NCBI RefSeq assembly: GCF_014332515.1
Contig: NZ_VFSD01000016.1
Span: 1-64,000 of the forward strand
Length of the DNA: 64,000 nt
From: Pontibacter beigongshangensis
GTDB lineage: Bacteria; Bacteroidota; Bacteroidia; Cytophagales; Hymenobacteraceae
Reading direction: 5' to 3'
A model generated the notes under the pieces. The model was not told the DNA's origin. It saw only the letters and a list, made by a program, of their open reading frames with translations, and searched no databases. The position numbers and the translations under genes are program-made. This document shows, one piece after another, positions 17,727 to 25,878 of this stretch; within the stretch, counting starts at the first letter, position 1; every line of letters starts with the position of its first letter.

Positions 17727-19658
17727 ATGATTACGTATATGCATAAAATTTACTTTCTAGCTCTTCTTTTCATCGCGGTGTCCGGGCGCCTGCAGGAGGC
17801 AGGGGCTACAGCGGGCAAAACAGTGCCGGAAGCCGACCTGAACAAAGGAGCCAACGTGGTGGTGCGCTCAGAAGAAACTTACTTTACCGTAAACTCCGCA
17901 GGCAGCGGCACCAAACGCATAAAAGCCACCATCAAAATCCTGAACAGTAACGGGGAGCACGAGGCCAGGTTGTATGTACCCTACGACAAACTTACGAAAG
18001 TCGACTTTATAAAAGGGACGACCTATGACATGCTCGGCAAAAAGATCAAGACTATTAAAAAGAGTGATATAAAGGATGTAAGTGCCATTTCTGATATCTC
18101 GCTCTTCGATGATAACCGGGTAAAAGTAGTAGATCTTACGCACAGTGCTTTCCCATATACTGTGGAGTACGAGTACCAGTATACCACCAGCAATATGCTG
18201 GTAGGTTACCCCCGGTGGGTGCCGCAGGACCAGACAAAGCTATCGGTTGAGTCGGCCATGTTTCAGGTAACGATGCCCAAGGGAATGAAACTGCGCTACC
18301 TGGAGTCGAACCTGGAAAAGAAAGTAACGAAAGAGTCTACGGCAACACACGATGTATATACCTGGCGTGTGCAGAACCTGGCACCGCTTGCTGATCCGGA
18401 ACCTTACGGCCCTTCAGCCCTGGAACGCCTGCGTTCGGTGCGCACAGCTCCTGCCGATTTCGAAGTACAGGGCTATGCCGGCAACATGGAGACTTGGGAA
18501 GACTTCGGGCACTGGATTAATAAGCTCAATGCAGGCCGCGATGTACTGCCAGAGGCTACCAGGCAGCAGATGCAGGCCTTGGTAGCCAATGCTCAAAGCC
18601 CGGAGGAAAAGGTGCAGAAAGTTTACGAGTTTTTGCAATCAAAGACCCGCTACATTAATGTGTCGCTAGGCATAGGAGGCTGGCAACCCTTTGAGGCCGG
18701 TTATGTAGATGCCAAAGGCTATGGCGATTGCAAAGGCCTCTCTAACTACACCAAAGCCTTGCTCAGTGCGGTAGGCGTTGAGTCGTACTACACACTCATA
18801 AATGCCGGGCGTAACATGCCAGCCATGATACAGGATTTCCCGAGTTCGCAGTTTAACCATGCTATACTTTGTGTGCCGATGCCACAAGATACCATCTGGC
18901 TCGAGTGCACCGACCAGACAGAAGCCAGTGGTTACGCAGGAAGCTGGACAGGCGATCGGCATGCCCTCTTAATCACTCCTGAAGGAGGTAAAGTAGTTAA
19001 AACGCCGACATACGGCGCTGCCGATAATCTGCAAAAGCGCAGCATTCTGGTAAAGCTGGATGAAAAAGGAAATGGTTTAGCCAACGTTACAACCCTCTAC
19101 ACAGGCACTCAGCATGAGTCCATAAAAGATGTGATTTACAAGGCTAAACCCGAGGAGCAGCGTAAATGGCTGTATGATCAGATAGGTTTACCTGCCTTTG
19201 AAATTAATAATTTCTCCCTCGACATCAAAAAAAGCAAATTGCCGGAAGTAACTGAAAAATTAGATCTTAGCGTGGCCAAATGTGTGACTATTAGCGGCAA
19301 GCGCCTGTTCCTGACACCTAATCTAATGAACAAGTGGGGGCATGTGCCCAATTCTGTCGAAGACCGAAAATCGGAGGTGGTGAGTAATTGGTCGTTTCTG
19401 GATGTAGACACCGTTTTATACCAGTTGCCTCCCGGCTATGCCCTGGAATCTAAGCCACAGAATATTGAATTTAAATCTGAGTTTGGCGAGTACAAAGCGC
19501 AAACCATAGTCGATGGGCTGCAGGTAACGTATATCCGGACGCTGCAGATGGAAAAAGGAAGGTTTGCTCCTGACAAATATCCGGCCCTGATCGAGTTTAT
19601 GAACAGCCTGATAAAAGCCGACAAACAACAAGTCGTATTCGTGAAGAACGTGCCCTAG
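17727..19658 (+). CDS. DUF3857/transglutaminase exported protein
   Basis: A 643-residue exported protein (signal peptide MHKIYFLALLFIAVSG from ATG 17739, or 17727). DUF3857 covers about 45-200 (VVVRSEETYFTVNSAG, TVEYEYQYTTSN). The transglutaminase domain covers about 285-400 with the Cys in YGDCKGLSNYTKALL, the His in QFNHAILCVP and the Asp in ECTDQTE, so all three catalytic residues are present. Members of this group are periplasmic or surface proteins in Bacteroidota with no settled substrate. Likely co-transcribed with the preceding paralogue. Confidence 0.87.
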   Translation: MITYMHKIYFLALLFIAVSGRLQEAGATAGKTVPEADLNKGANVVVRSEETYFTVNSAGSGTKRIKATIKILNSNGEHEARLYVPYDKLTKVDFIKGTTYDMLGKKIKTIKKSDIKDVSAISDISLFDDNRVKVVDLTHSAFPYTVEYEYQYTTSNMLVGYPRWVPQDQTKLSVESAMFQVTMPKGMKLRYLESNLEKKVTKESTATHDVYTWRVQNLAPLADPEPYGPSALERLRSVRTAPADFEVQGYAGNMETWEDFGHWINKLNAGRDVLPEATRQQMQALVANAQSPEEKVQKVYEFLQSKTRYINVSLGIGGWQPFEAGYVDAKGYGDCKGLSNYTKALLSAVGVESYYTLINAGRNMPAMIQDFPSSQFNHAILCVPMPQDTIWLECTDQTEASGYAGSWTGDRHALLITPEGGKVVKTPTYGAADNLQKRSILVKLDEKGNGLANVTTLYTGTQHESIKDVIYKAKPEEQRKWLYDQIGLPAFEINNFSLDIKKSKLPEVTEKLDLSVAKCVTISGKRLFLTPNLMNKWGHVPNSVEDRKSEVVSNWSFLDVDTVLYQLPPGYALESKPQNIEFKSEFGEYKAQTIVDGLQVTYIRTLQMEKGRFAPDKYPALIEFMNSLIKADKQQVVFVKNVP

Positions 19659-19687
19659 CAGAAGCCTTGAGAAGCCTCCGGAAGACG

Positions 19688-19720
19688 AATTATTCTAATG
19701 AAAATCGCCCTACGGAGGCT
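19688..19720 (+). repeat. Solo core repeat
   Basis: Forward core: AATTATTCTAATGAAAATC followed by GCCCTACGGAGGC. It lies 30 bases after the stop of the DUF3857 gene. Confidence 0.75.
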
Positions 19721-19855
19721 TTTCTGCATTTGCTCGTACCTCATTAGGCGAGCTGCTGATTATTCTGAAAAATATTTGACAAAAGCTGCGTCTTTTCAGA
19801 AGTGCCGGCGTCTTCAGGGTGTAAATCAGAACAAAACACCTAGAAGACCATAGCC

Positions 19856-20272
19856 ATGAAAAGATTCCATGTAAACGTGAGAGTAAAGAATTTAGAAGAA
19901 TCAATAGCTTTTTATAAAGCCTTGTTTGCCGCAGCGCCCACTGTTCAGAAACCGGACTATGCTAAATGGATGCTTGAAGACCCTAAAATTAACTTCGCTA
20001 TTTCGCTGCACCCCGAGAACGCCGGCATTGAGCACTTAGGCATACAGGTCGAGAGCGACGAGGAACTGAAAGAGGTGTATGGCCGCATGAAGGAGGCCAA
20101 AGGAGCGATCCGGGAAGAAGGCAAATGCACCTGCTGCTATGCCAAATCAGAAAAATCGTGGATTACCGACCCACAGGGAGTAGACTGGGAGACGTTCTTT
20201 ACCTTCGGCACCTCCACCCTCTACGGCGAGGGTGCCAATGCCCGACCCCTGGCAGCAGCACCTGCTATTTAG
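19856..20272 (+). CDS. arsI: ArsI/CadI-type vicinal-oxygen-chelate metalloenzyme
   Basis: A 138-residue single VOC-fold protein. From memory of the characterised ArsI C-As lyase, the Fe(II) ligands are a His near position 5, a His near 62 and a Glu near 115, with a vicinal Cys pair near 96-97. Here His5, His60, Glu112 and Cys93-Cys94 sit at matching places (FHVNV, IEHLGI, DWETF, CTCCYAK). It is therefore probably an aerobic organoarsenical lyase or a related metal-handling protein. No arsR, arsB or arsC is in the window; a SigZ gene follows. Confidence 0.85.
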   Translation: MKRFHVNVRVKNLEESIAFYKALFAAAPTVQKPDYAKWMLEDPKINFAISLHPENAGIEHLGIQVESDEELKEVYGRMKEAKGAIREEGKCTCCYAKSEKSWITDPQGVDWETFFTFGTSTLYGEGANARPLAAAPAI

Positions 20273-20285
20273 TGCAAGATAAACG

Positions 20286-20330
20286 AAGCAAGTCAGGAAC
20301 CTGTCTGTTGAACAGCCTCCTGGCTTGCTT
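20286..20330 (+). terminator. Intrinsic terminator after arsI
   Basis: AAGCAAGTCAGG pairs with CCTGGCTTGCTT (one G-T pair), followed by a run of T. It separates arsI from sigZ. Confidence 0.75.
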
Positions 20331-20416
20331 TTTAAGCCTGGCACCACTATAACAGGGCTGCTGTACAAGTAGCGAAATATTATTACATTTATATCTTAGA
20401 AGGAATTCATACTACA

Positions 20417-21031
20417 GTGCATATGTCTGATCGTTGCCATGCCCTAGAACAACCCAGTGGTCCTGCTGCGGATACCTGCCGCGCAGTGGCGCCTGTCTTT
20501 TTAGCCTATGAAGCACAACTGAAAGGTTTTGTGCAGAAACGAGTGTCAGATAAAGACGAAGCAGCCGATATTCTGCAGCAACTTTACCTCAAGCTATACA
20601 AAAACTGCGAGCAACTGCAGGAGGTGCAGCATATAAAAGGCTGGCTATACCAGATTACACGCAACGCTGTCTATGATTTTTTCCGTGAAAGTGGCCGAAG
20701 CGAAAGCCTGGAATCTCAGGTCGAGCTAGCTGATGATGACTTCGTAGACCAGAGCCAGCAGGAAATAGAAGCCCTGGTAGCACCACTGATTAATTTGCTG
20801 CCTGAAGAATATGCTGTACCACTCCGCCTGAGCGAATTAGAAGGTATCAGCCAGAAGGAGATAGCAGTGCGCTTAGGCATGTCTTATTCAGGAGCCAAAT
20901 CGAGGGTGCAGCGGGGGCGGGAGTTGCTGAAGAAAAAGTTTGCAGCATGCTGCCATTTAGAGTTCAGCCACGACGGGCAATTAACGGGAGCACAGGTGAA
21001 AGCCGGTTGCACGCCACTGCAGGGATTATAG
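20417..21031 (+). CDS. sigZ: ECF-type RNA polymerase sigma factor SigZ
   Basis: A 204-residue sigma factor. Region 2 is about residues 30-95 (DEAADILQQLYLKLYKN, IKGWLYQITRNAVYDFFRE), and region 4 about 130-180 (LRLSELEGISQKEIAVRLGM, SGAKSRVQRGRELLKKKF). After region 4 comes a Cys-bearing tail, CCHLEFSHDGQLTG then KAGC. That tail recurs in Bacteroidota SigZ proteins as I remember them. Translation may start at ATG 20423 (MSDRC). No anti-sigma gene is next to it, so control could be by the tail itself; this is inference. Confidence 0.87.
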   Translation: MHMSDRCHALEQPSGPAADTCRAVAPVFLAYEAQLKGFVQKRVSDKDEAADILQQLYLKLYKNCEQLQEVQHIKGWLYQITRNAVYDFFRESGRSESLESQVELADDDFVDQSQQEIEALVAPLINLLPEEYAVPLRLSELEGISQKEIAVRLGMSYSGAKSRVQRGRELLKKKFAACCHLEFSHDGQLTGAQVKAGCTPLQGL

Positions 21032-21110
21032 GAACAATTTTTACACGTCCTTCCTCTCTTCCTCCCACTCGTCGTAGACGAGCGCGAGAACTTTTCATTC
21101 ATTCAACTTT

Positions 21111-23207
21111 TTAAAATCGGTACCGCATCTGCACCCGCACATCAGATCTCCGGGGACCTTCTATGGTTTCCAAGCCGGAGCCGATGGTGTTTTGGTTGCG
21201 GTAGTGGGTGAGGCCGTATTTCGCCCAAAGGTCGAGGCGGCGCATGGGGCGTAGCTGCACCAGGGCGTAGAAGCGGGTGCCTCTGCCAAAGAAGGCTGGT
21301 ATGGCAAAAGCAGAGAGCACATCGCGCTCGAACACATACTGGCGGGTGTCGTAGCTGTCGGTGTCGAAAATGGCGTAGCGGGTGCTGAGGCGGATGGAGC
21401 GGAAGTTGAAGTTAATATCTTGTGCGATCATATAGCCCGTAGTTTTCGGCGACTCTTGCGCATAGCTGCTGAATTGCACCCGCGACCGCAAAGAAACCCG
21501 ATGAGCGGGAGAGAAATCGTAGTACAGCAGGTAATTCCGTCGTTCCGCCTGCGCCACGTAATCGATGCTGGTGGTGTTGTTGGCCATGTTCAGTCCCTTT
21601 TGCTCCGCCCTGACCTGCGCATACAAGGTCGATTGGCGTGTAGGCCGGAAGAGCAGCCGGACCAGGTATTCATCCCCGTGCGAAGGGGCATCTACCCGGT
21701 AGCGCAGCCACGGAAACCGGAAGCGATCGTAATAGGCAGTGAGCTCCCACTTCGGAAAAGGTTTTAGTTTGATGCCTGTGTAGAAACCGCTCTCGTTGAT
21801 GTTACGGGTGCTCTCGCCAAAGGCATTGCCATAAAACGAATGAAAGTCGCGGGCATAGTAGCGTTGCAGCATGGCTAGTTCCACCTTGTTCGATAAGTTG
21901 GCAATCAACCCGTTTACGGTGCCCACGCCGCCACTTTGTGAATAGGCAGTTTCTCCGAACAGGTACACATTCTGCCATACATAGCTGTAGTGGGTGCTGA
22001 GGTTCAGGTTGTGCGTGCCGCCAAACTCGAAGCGCTGGTAAGCGGCATCGGCTTTTTGAACGGAGGCACTAAAGGAGGTGCTGACGGCTGTAATGCCGGC
22101 CGAAAAAGCTCTGTCGCTGCTCTGGAAACTGAGGTTGCCGCCCACGATCTGCTCCCGCACCTGCTGCCTGTTGGCCAGTTCGGTGGGGGTGCGGTGGAAG
22201 CCGGAGACTTGTACGCCAGTGAAAAAAGAGAAGTCCTCCAGGGTATCCACCTGTGTTGTCTGCAGGTTGGCGTCAATTCTTTTGCTGGAGAGGAAAGAAG
22301 TGAAATTAAGATGTTTGGTAACAGCATACGTAGCAGCTGCCCCTCTAAAAAAATTGTTTTCCAGTATTGAGTTATAAGGCCTGATGCCCAGGTTTGCCCG
22401 GCTTACGGTGGTAATGGTTTCGCTGCCTTTGCCCACACTGTAGCCGGAGGAGAGTAGCAGGCCCTGCCCGAATTGCAGCTGGTAATCGCCTAAGGCAATA
22501 GCTTTGAACTTGCCTTTGTTGTAGAGTTGCAGGTGCGCCGAGTAAAAATCGAAGCCGTAGCGACGGGTGCTGCTGTCCCAGGTTATTTGTTCTCCGGCGT
22601 CTTTCTCGGCGGTAAAGCCTAAGCTGTAGTCGCGGGTGTGGCTTACGCGGTAGCGCAGCAGGAGCTTATCGGGGGAGCCAAGGTAGCGGGTGGTGGAGCG
22701 GCTGGTGCTGTCGAGTGGTGAATAGCCTCTTCGCTGTTGCAAGGTGCGGTCGTAGCGCATGATCAGGGCGTTGTTGTCTTCGCCCACAATGCGTTGCCAG
22801 AGTGGCCGCTGATCTGCGTTGAGTCCTGCATCCTCTACCCGCACAAAATACACCAGCTGGTAAATTGTTAGCAGGTCGAAGCCGGCGATAGATTGCAACT
22901 CGTAAATGCTCAGAAGTTTGCCGTTCTTCTCAATATGATCAAAAAGCGCATTGATCTGCGGGCGCGACAGGATGTAAAGCGAAGCCAGTTCTTCGGGGGT
23001 GGTGTGGTTGAGGTCGATGGGGTGCTGGTAGTATTGGAATAAGGTTTCGTACATGTCCTCGTACGGCACATTTTCATCTTCCTGCTGCGCAAAGAGCTCC
23101 TGCACAAACAGGTCGAAATCGAAGGTGTTGCGACGGAAATCCTGGGCCTGCGATGGCAGCTTGCTGAGTAGCAACAGTAGTAGCAAAGTGCAGATCCGCT
23201 GTGCCAT
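21111..23207 (-). CDS. Helix-hairpin-helix outer-membrane barrel protein
   Basis: A 698-residue exported protein. Signal peptide residues ~1-21 (ICTLLLLLLLSKLPSQAQ). The N-terminal periplasmic portion (~55-125) holds ComEA-like helix-hairpin-helix motifs, IDLNHTTPEELASLYILSRPQINALFDHI and LLSIYELQSIAGFDLLTIYQL. The rest is a long beta-barrel that ends in RVQMRYRF. Such HhH-barrel proteins are common in Bacteroidota and their function is not known. It lies 5 bases downstream of the PorV-like gene on the same strand, so the two form an operon. Confidence 0.83.
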   Translation of the reverse strand: MAQRICTLLLLLLLSKLPSQAQDFRRNTFDFDLFVQELFAQQEDENVPYEDMYETLFQYYQHPIDLNHTTPEELASLYILSRPQINALFDHIEKNGKLLSIYELQSIAGFDLLTIYQLVYFVRVEDAGLNADQRPLWQRIVGEDNNALIMRYDRTLQQRRGYSPLDSTSRSTTRYLGSPDKLLLRYRVSHTRDYSLGFTAEKDAGEQITWDSSTRRYGFDFYSAHLQLYNKGKFKAIALGDYQLQFGQGLLLSSGYSVGKGSETITTVSRANLGIRPYNSILENNFFRGAAATYAVTKHLNFTSFLSSKRIDANLQTTQVDTLEDFSFFTGVQVSGFHRTPTELANRQQVREQIVGGNLSFQSSDRAFSAGITAVSTSFSASVQKADAAYQRFEFGGTHNLNLSTHYSYVWQNVYLFGETAYSQSGGVGTVNGLIANLSNKVELAMLQRYYARDFHSFYGNAFGESTRNINESGFYTGIKLKPFPKWELTAYYDRFRFPWLRYRVDAPSHGDEYLVRLLFRPTRQSTLYAQVRAEQKGLNMANNTTSIDYVAQAERRNYLLYYDFSPAHRVSLRSRVQFSSYAQESPKTTGYMIAQDINFNFRSIRLSTRYAIFDTDSYDTRQYVFERDVLSAFAIPAFFGRGTRFYALVQLRPMRRLDLWAKYGLTHYRNQNTIGSGLETIEGPRRSDVRVQMRYRF

Positions 23208-23212
23208 ATAGG

Positions 23213-23929
23213 TCAGTTATGCTTGTACGAAATGGAGAGGTGGTGGCTGAGGCCCAGCAAGGTGGTGGTGCCGAGGGCATAATCGACCTGCAGGTGCCGT
23301 GCCAGAAAGCCAGCGCCAAAGGTGGTGGTGCTGGTTTGGGCAGAAAAGCCGGTGCGCAGCGCAAACTTTTCGATTAGCTTATATTCGATGCCTGCTTTCA
23401 GATCGGCAGGGTAGTTGATGTCTTTCTCGGTTTCGGCGCTCAGCAGCAGCTTCTGGTACGGGCGGTAAGCCAGTCCCGCTTTCATGATCGTAGGCAGGCG
23501 CTCATCCTCAAAAGTAGCTACTTTGGCCTGGTTGAGGTTATAGGCATAGGCCCCGAAAAACAGATCGGGAATTACCTCTGCCTGCACCCCCACAGAAAAC
23601 GTAAAAGCCTTCCTGCTTCCAAGCCCCTGCGCCGCCACCTGCCATACATCTGCCTTGGCTCCCAAACTGAACTGCCCGATCTGGTGCCCAAAGCCCAGTC
23701 CCAGCGACTGACGGCTAAACAAGTCATCGCCGAACCGGCTCATGCTCAACCCAAAGGTGCCAATATCTTTTACCGGGAGAGCGCCCAGAAAGGCAACGGT
23801 AGTGAAAGCGCTCAGGCCGAATCTGTTTTCGGCGTAAACGCCCACCATCGGTTTTTCTATTTTCCCGATGCCTGCTACATTGTTTTGCAGCGCCCAAAGC
23901 CCCGGAAAGGTAACCGCCGCATTACCCAT
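23213..23929 (-). CDS. PorV/PorQ-like outer-membrane protein, start codon uncertain
   Basis: At least 238 residues of an FadL-like barrel. The frame continues upstream without a stop to about 24037, reading LLHTTLFICLLLPHLAKAQ and then IPGGARAAAMGNA. That is a signal peptide followed by the GARAxxMGxA motif typical of PorV/PorQ-family proteins. The ATG complement at 23927-23929 falls inside that motif, so it cannot be the native start; no ATG, GTG or TTG exists in the upstream extension. Either ATA/ATT/CTG is used, or the start has been lost. Such proteins assist type IX secretion or surface assembly. Confidence 0.7.
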   Translation of the reverse strand: MGNAAVTFPGLWALQNNVAGIGKIEKPMVGVYAENRFGLSAFTTVAFLGALPVKDIGTFGLSMSRFGDDLFSRQSLGLGFGHQIGQFSLGAKADVWQVAAQGLGSRKAFTFSVGVQAEVIPDLFFGAYAYNLNQAKVATFEDERLPTIMKAGLAYRPYQKLLLSAETEKDINYPADLKAGIEYKLIEKFALRTGFSAQTSTTTFGAGFLARHLQVDYALGTTTLLGLSHHLSISYKHN

Positions 23930-24164
23930 GGCAGCAGCACGGGCACCGCCTGGTATTTCGGCCTGGGCCTTAGCCAGGTGGGGGAGTAGCAGGCAAATAA
24001 ATAGTGTTGTGTGAAGTAGTATAGTTATCCCATCCTTCTAAAATTTTACACTGTTTTTACCCGCTTTCTACGTGCAGGCGCGAAAAAGTATTAGCAGTTT
24101 TATGAAATAAATTCTACTTTAAAGAAAAAAACGCTGTTATAGCTTTTGAAAGGCAGAAATAGAT

Positions 24165-24226
24165 GTGCTAACTACGCCCATAGTGCAGATAAGCGTAGGT
24201 TGGGGAGTTATTACGTTTATCTGGGA
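24165..24226 (+). other. Sequence upstream of the cassette array
   Basis: The stretch before the first cassette boundary holds TGCTAAC at 24166-24172 and an ATAAGCGT/ACGTTTAT pair (24189-24196, 24212-24219, one G-T) seven bases before the GTT box. That spacing equals the L'-R' spacing of the two attC-like sites, so this could be a decayed attC or an attI-type target. Evidence is weak. Confidence 0.3.
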
Positions 24227-25216
24227 GTTGGCAGGAATTTGAACGATGAAAGAAATCAAGTGGGTGTTTAATATAATAGCCGTTTTTTTAATCCTGTTCT
24301 GTACAAAGAACAGTTTGGCCAGTCCACAATTACCTGATTACATTATTTACAAAGCTGACACCATTCCTATCTACAATTTGCTCCTTGAACAATACCTGCA
24401 AAAGATAGATAAAAACAGTCAGGGCAGCCTTTTTGGCTTAGAGTTTAGAAGTGGTGCTTCGCTTAATTGCTGGCGGGGATACCAAGCCATTTACACAATT
24501 GAAAATGACAGCCTTTTCTTAAAGGAGATAATCGGCTGTGGAGAGCTCCAAAGTGGTAATTCAATAGACCAGGAAGCTTCTCAGCAAAGATTAATTGACA
24601 TTTTTGGTGAGCAAGTAATAAAAGGTAAAGTGTTTTTAGACTGGTACTCTGGTGAGTTCAGCTTGTCGAAGGAAAATCTGCTGAGATGGGATGGCGTTTT
24701 TCATAAAACTTTTGAAAAAGAGACCTTGGTGCAAGTAGAAGGTGGGAAAGTCAAGAGCATAACGGCAATCACAAATTACGAAGACGCTCCAGACAGAATA
24801 GACAGGAGATATGATGATAAAATAGCTGACATTCTTTTCAAGGAACTTGAGAAGATAAAATGGAAGAGCATTGATAAGTTCGATTGCTCAGAGAAGTTTC
24901 TTATAACCATCGGCACAGACGGCAGAATAAGCAGGGTGACTATGGCTGATTATCAGACAAGAGAAGATGTCAAAGATTATTGGGATATGAATGAATATAA
25001 CTATTGCATAAGGACTATCAGAAAAGGGCTCAAAGGTTTAAAGTTTGACATCCTGAAAATCAATGGTAAACCTATCGAAGAAACTATTCTGGTTGAGATA
25101 TGGCTGGAAGATGACGGCAAACTTGAAAACTGGACAAATTAAAAGAACAACCTTCTGCCAACAAAGTGCAGCCTTTAAGCTCAGCTACGCCTCGTCCATC
25201 GGCTGCACGAGTAACG
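24227..25216 (+). mobile_element. Gene cassette 1 (integron type)
   Basis: The 5' boundary GTTGGCAG (24227-24234) is the exact reverse complement of CTGCCAAC (25155-25162), which follows the stop of the enclosed gene. The predicted excised circle runs from 24228 to 25216, 989 bp. The gene fills nearly the whole unit, starting 18 bases after the boundary. Confidence 0.75.
24246..25142 (+). CDS. Exported protein of unknown function, cassette-borne
   Basis: A 298-residue protein with a signal peptide (IIAVFLILFCTKNSLA, residues ~10-26). The mature part is acidic, without a recognised domain; it contains a pair of Cys in RSGASLNCWRGY and EIIGCGEL. The C-terminal ~90 residues (KFLITIGTDGRISRVTMADYQ, followed by an IRTIRKGLKGLKFDIL stretch) resemble the fold of the TonB-C-like or carboxy-terminal sensor domains seen in Bacteroidota secreted proteins; this is only suggestive. 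Composition is clearly more AT-rich than the genes around it, in line with recent transfer. Confidence 0.8.
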   Translation: MKEIKWVFNIIAVFLILFCTKNSLASPQLPDYIIYKADTIPIYNLLLEQYLQKIDKNSQGSLFGLEFRSGASLNCWRGYQAIYTIENDSLFLKEIIGCGELQSGNSIDQEASQQRLIDIFGEQVIKGKVFLDWYSGEFSLSKENLLRWDGVFHKTFEKETLVQVEGGKVKSITAITNYEDAPDRIDRRYDDKIADILFKELEKIKWKSIDKFDCSEKFLITIGTDGRISRVTMADYQTREDVKDYWDMNEYNYCIRTIRKGLKGLKFDILKINGKPIEETILVEIWLEDDGKLENWTN

Positions 25217-25222
25217 TTAGGT
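25156..25222 (+). other. attC-like recombination site 1
   Basis: Order of boxes: R'' TGCCAAC (25156-25162), three A bases, L'' GTGCAGCC (25166-25173), a 27-base loop, L' GGCTGCAC (25201-25208), seven bases, R' GTTAGGTG (25216-25223). L'' and L' are perfect reverse complements. R' belongs to the next cassette, as in integrated attC sites. Confidence 0.75.
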
Positions 25223-25878
25223 GGTATAAAAAAAGAATGAAGACTCTATTGTTACATATCCTGTTGCTCTTTAGCTCATGTGCCTACGGACAAAAATCTG
25301 TGCTTCAGTCTGACTCAAAGCAACCAAATGAATCGACCATTCAGATGACTTTTGAAGGGCAGTATGATTTCTTAGTTGCATACACAGAAGAAAGCTATTG
25401 GTGGAGCGACAGACAGTTCTACCAAATTTTAGCGCTCAAAGACGGAAAGTGGAGCTTGATAACATTAGTATCGAAAAGAAAGAAGAATGGTGATTTTAGG
25501 AAACCAACCATCAGAGTTAGCTCATTTGAAAAGGACAAAGCACAATTGCTGTTAAACCAGTTAGACCAATTAAGCTTTTGGACATTAAATTCAGACTCTC
25601 TTAACATAACTCGAAGAGAAAACCCTGACTCTACTGTCACGACATACACAATATCTGACGCTGTAAACTATAAGTTCGAAGTAATGACGAAGGAAGGTTA
25701 CAAAGTGATAGAAGCATATGCACCAGAACACTTTCTTGAAAAACTTCCTGAAATTAAGAGCAGGCAGAAGTTTATAATTGGCAGGGACATATTCAAAACA
25801 GCGTTGAAAAATTAAATCACCTAACAAAGTTCAGCCTTTATGCTTTGTCCGCCTCGCCCATCGGCTGCACAATGACCG
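25217..25878 (+). mobile_element. Gene cassette 2 (integron type)
   Basis: The 5' boundary GTTAGGTG (25216-25223) is the exact reverse complement of CACCTAAC (25818-25825), three bases after the stop of the enclosed gene. Its five variable bases differ from those of cassette 1, so each cassette carries its own matched pair. Predicted circle 662 bp. Confidence 0.75.
25237..25815 (+). CDS. Exported protein of unknown function, cassette-borne
   Basis: A 192-residue protein. I start it at ATG 25237 (MKTLLLHILLLFSSCAYGQ, a signal peptide, possibly lipoprotein-like at SSC), not at the GTG 25063 of the longer open frame, which would cross the attC-like site. The mature part has no family I recognise; it is rich in Lys and Ser with a YTEESYWWSDRQFYQIL stretch near 50. 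AT-rich like the other cassette gene, starting 20 bases after the cassette boundary. Confidence 0.75.
   Translation: MKTLLLHILLLFSSCAYGQKSVLQSDSKQPNESTIQMTFEGQYDFLVAYTEESYWWSDRQFYQILALKDGKWSLITLVSKRKKNGDFRKPTIRVSSFEKDKAQLLLNQLDQLSFWTLNSDSLNITRRENPDSTVTTYTISDAVNYKFEVMTKEGYKVIEAYAPEHFLEKLPEIKSRQKFIIGRDIFKTALKN

Noticed and set aside
25063-25236. N-terminal extension of the second cassette gene to GTG 25063
   Set aside because: It would overlap the previous gene and read through the attC-like site. The signal peptide starts at ATG 25237.
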